Source: Gammaproteobacteria bacterium
GTDB lineage: Bacteria > Pseudomonadota > Gammaproteobacteria > UBA9214
Assembly (NCBI GenBank): GCA_030599705.1
Contig: JAUVNM010000146.1
Coordinates: 1-5,381 of the forward strand
Reading direction: 5' to 3'
DNA: 5,381 nucleotides
A program made the translations under genes and the position numbers. The notes under the pieces are model-generated. The model made no database searches, was not told where the DNA came from, and worked only from the letters and a program-made list of their open reading frames with translations. Within the stretch, counting starts at the first letter, position 1; each line of letters opens with the position of its first letter. Positions 4,959 to 5,381 of the stretch are shown here, piece by piece.

Positions 4959-5381
4959 TTATTCACACCCCGGCAGGTGCATGCAAAACAGCGCACCCTT
5001 CTGCCGCTGCGCATCAGTCCACAACTTGCCATTATGGGCCTCGATGATCGAGCGGCTGATAGACAGTCCCATACCCATACCGGTCTCCTTGCTTGTCTGG
5101 TAGGGCTCAAACAGCGAGTCTGACATTGACGGATCGATCCCGGGACCGTTATCGGCAACAGTTACCTCGACCGAGCCATCTGCTGTCAGGCGGGTCGCAA
5201 TGTCCACCTGCCCGCCGGAAATACCCGCATCCTTGATCGCCTCAATGCTGTTTCTTACCAGGTTGATGAGTACCTGCTCAATCTGGATCTTGTCGACACA
5301 TACTTCATGCGCGCGGTTGTTCGGCTGGAATGCCACCTGTATATCACTGTCACGCAGATCCCAGTGGGTGAAATCGATCAC
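4959..5381 (-). CDS. sensor histidine kinase, C-terminal ATPase part (5' end outside window)
   Basis: This is the catalytic domain of the kinase partner of the downstream response regulator. The 140 visible residues include the N box (NLVRNSIEAI, fragment residues 40-49), the G1 box DNGPGI (77-82), the F box LFEPYQTSKE (90-99) and the G2 box GMGMGLSIS (101-109), so ATP binding looks intact. The order and spelling fit the FixL/NtrB-like kinases that pair with FixJ-type regulators. The frame is open to the window edge, so the real start, the phosphorylated histidine and all sensory domains are missing. Oxygen sensing, as in true FixL, cannot be claimed. The stop is TAA at 4961-4959, four bases before the regulator start. 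Confidence 0.93.
   Translation of the reverse strand: MIDFTHWDLRDSDIQVAFQPNNRAHEVCVDKIQIEQVLINLVRNSIEAIKDAGISGGQVDIATRLTADGSVEVTVADNGPGIDPSMSDSLFEPYQTSKETGMGMGLSISRSIIEAHNGKLWTDAQRQKGALFCMHLPGCE

Noticed and set aside
4967..5158. Extended response-regulator start, giving 273 residues
   Set aside because: The extra N-terminal residues are an out-of-frame reading of the kinase ATPase domain. The receiver begins properly at the ATG at 4954.

Overview
The window looks like a moderately GC-rich gammaproteobacterial chromosome. The main evidence is gene order: rplU and rpmA (ribosomal proteins L21 and L27) run divergently from ispB (long-chain polyprenyl diphosphate synthase), obgE follows rpmA, and a tRNA-Pro(CGG) follows ispB. 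The protein sequences also match the E. coli families closely. There is no gene between rpmA and obgE, whereas E. coli has yhbE there, so the layout is closer to pseudomonads. I cannot name the genus. Nothing indicates a plasmid, prophage or recently acquired island.

Layout. Positions 1-35 hold a REP-type inverted repeat cut by the window edge. On the minus strand lie obgE (67-1083), a 20-bp perfect palindrome (1126-1145), an intrinsic terminator (1168-1191), rpmA (1215-1472) and rplU (1500-1808), with a good sigma-70-type promoter at 1854-1882. On the plus strand lie ispB (2018-2986), tRNA-Pro(CGG) (2987-3063), which begins at the base after the ispB stop codon, and a SPOR-domain lipoprotein gene (3173-3961). 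The stretch 3962-4336 has no confident gene. It contains a second REP-type inverted pair (4026-4080), a small hairpin, a doubtful 8-codon minus-strand reading frame (4248-4274) and a strong plus-strand terminator (4286-4316). The window ends with a minus-strand two-component pair: a FixJ-like response regulator (4337-4954) and the C-terminal part of its histidine kinase (4959 to the edge).

How the parts relate. rplU and rpmA form one ribosomal-protein transcription unit. The terminator after rpmA should let only part of that transcription reach obgE, a GTPase involved in 50S subunit assembly. The divergent ispB makes the isoprenoid side chain of respiratory quinones and shares its transcript with a tRNA that RNase P would have to cut out. 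The SPOR lipoprotein is probably an envelope protein that binds peptidoglycan at the division site. The two-component pair is convergent with it and functionally separate; its signal is unknown because the sensory part of the kinase is outside the window.

Most of the window is conserved housekeeping sequence, and I see no convincing undescribed system. The features most worth a second look are the two REP pairs with different head tetranucleotides, the zero-spacing ispB/tRNA junction, the palindrome ahead of obgE, the mini-ORF with a strong Shine-Dalgarno and an A7 run, and the paired W-x-C motifs in the SPOR lipoprotein.
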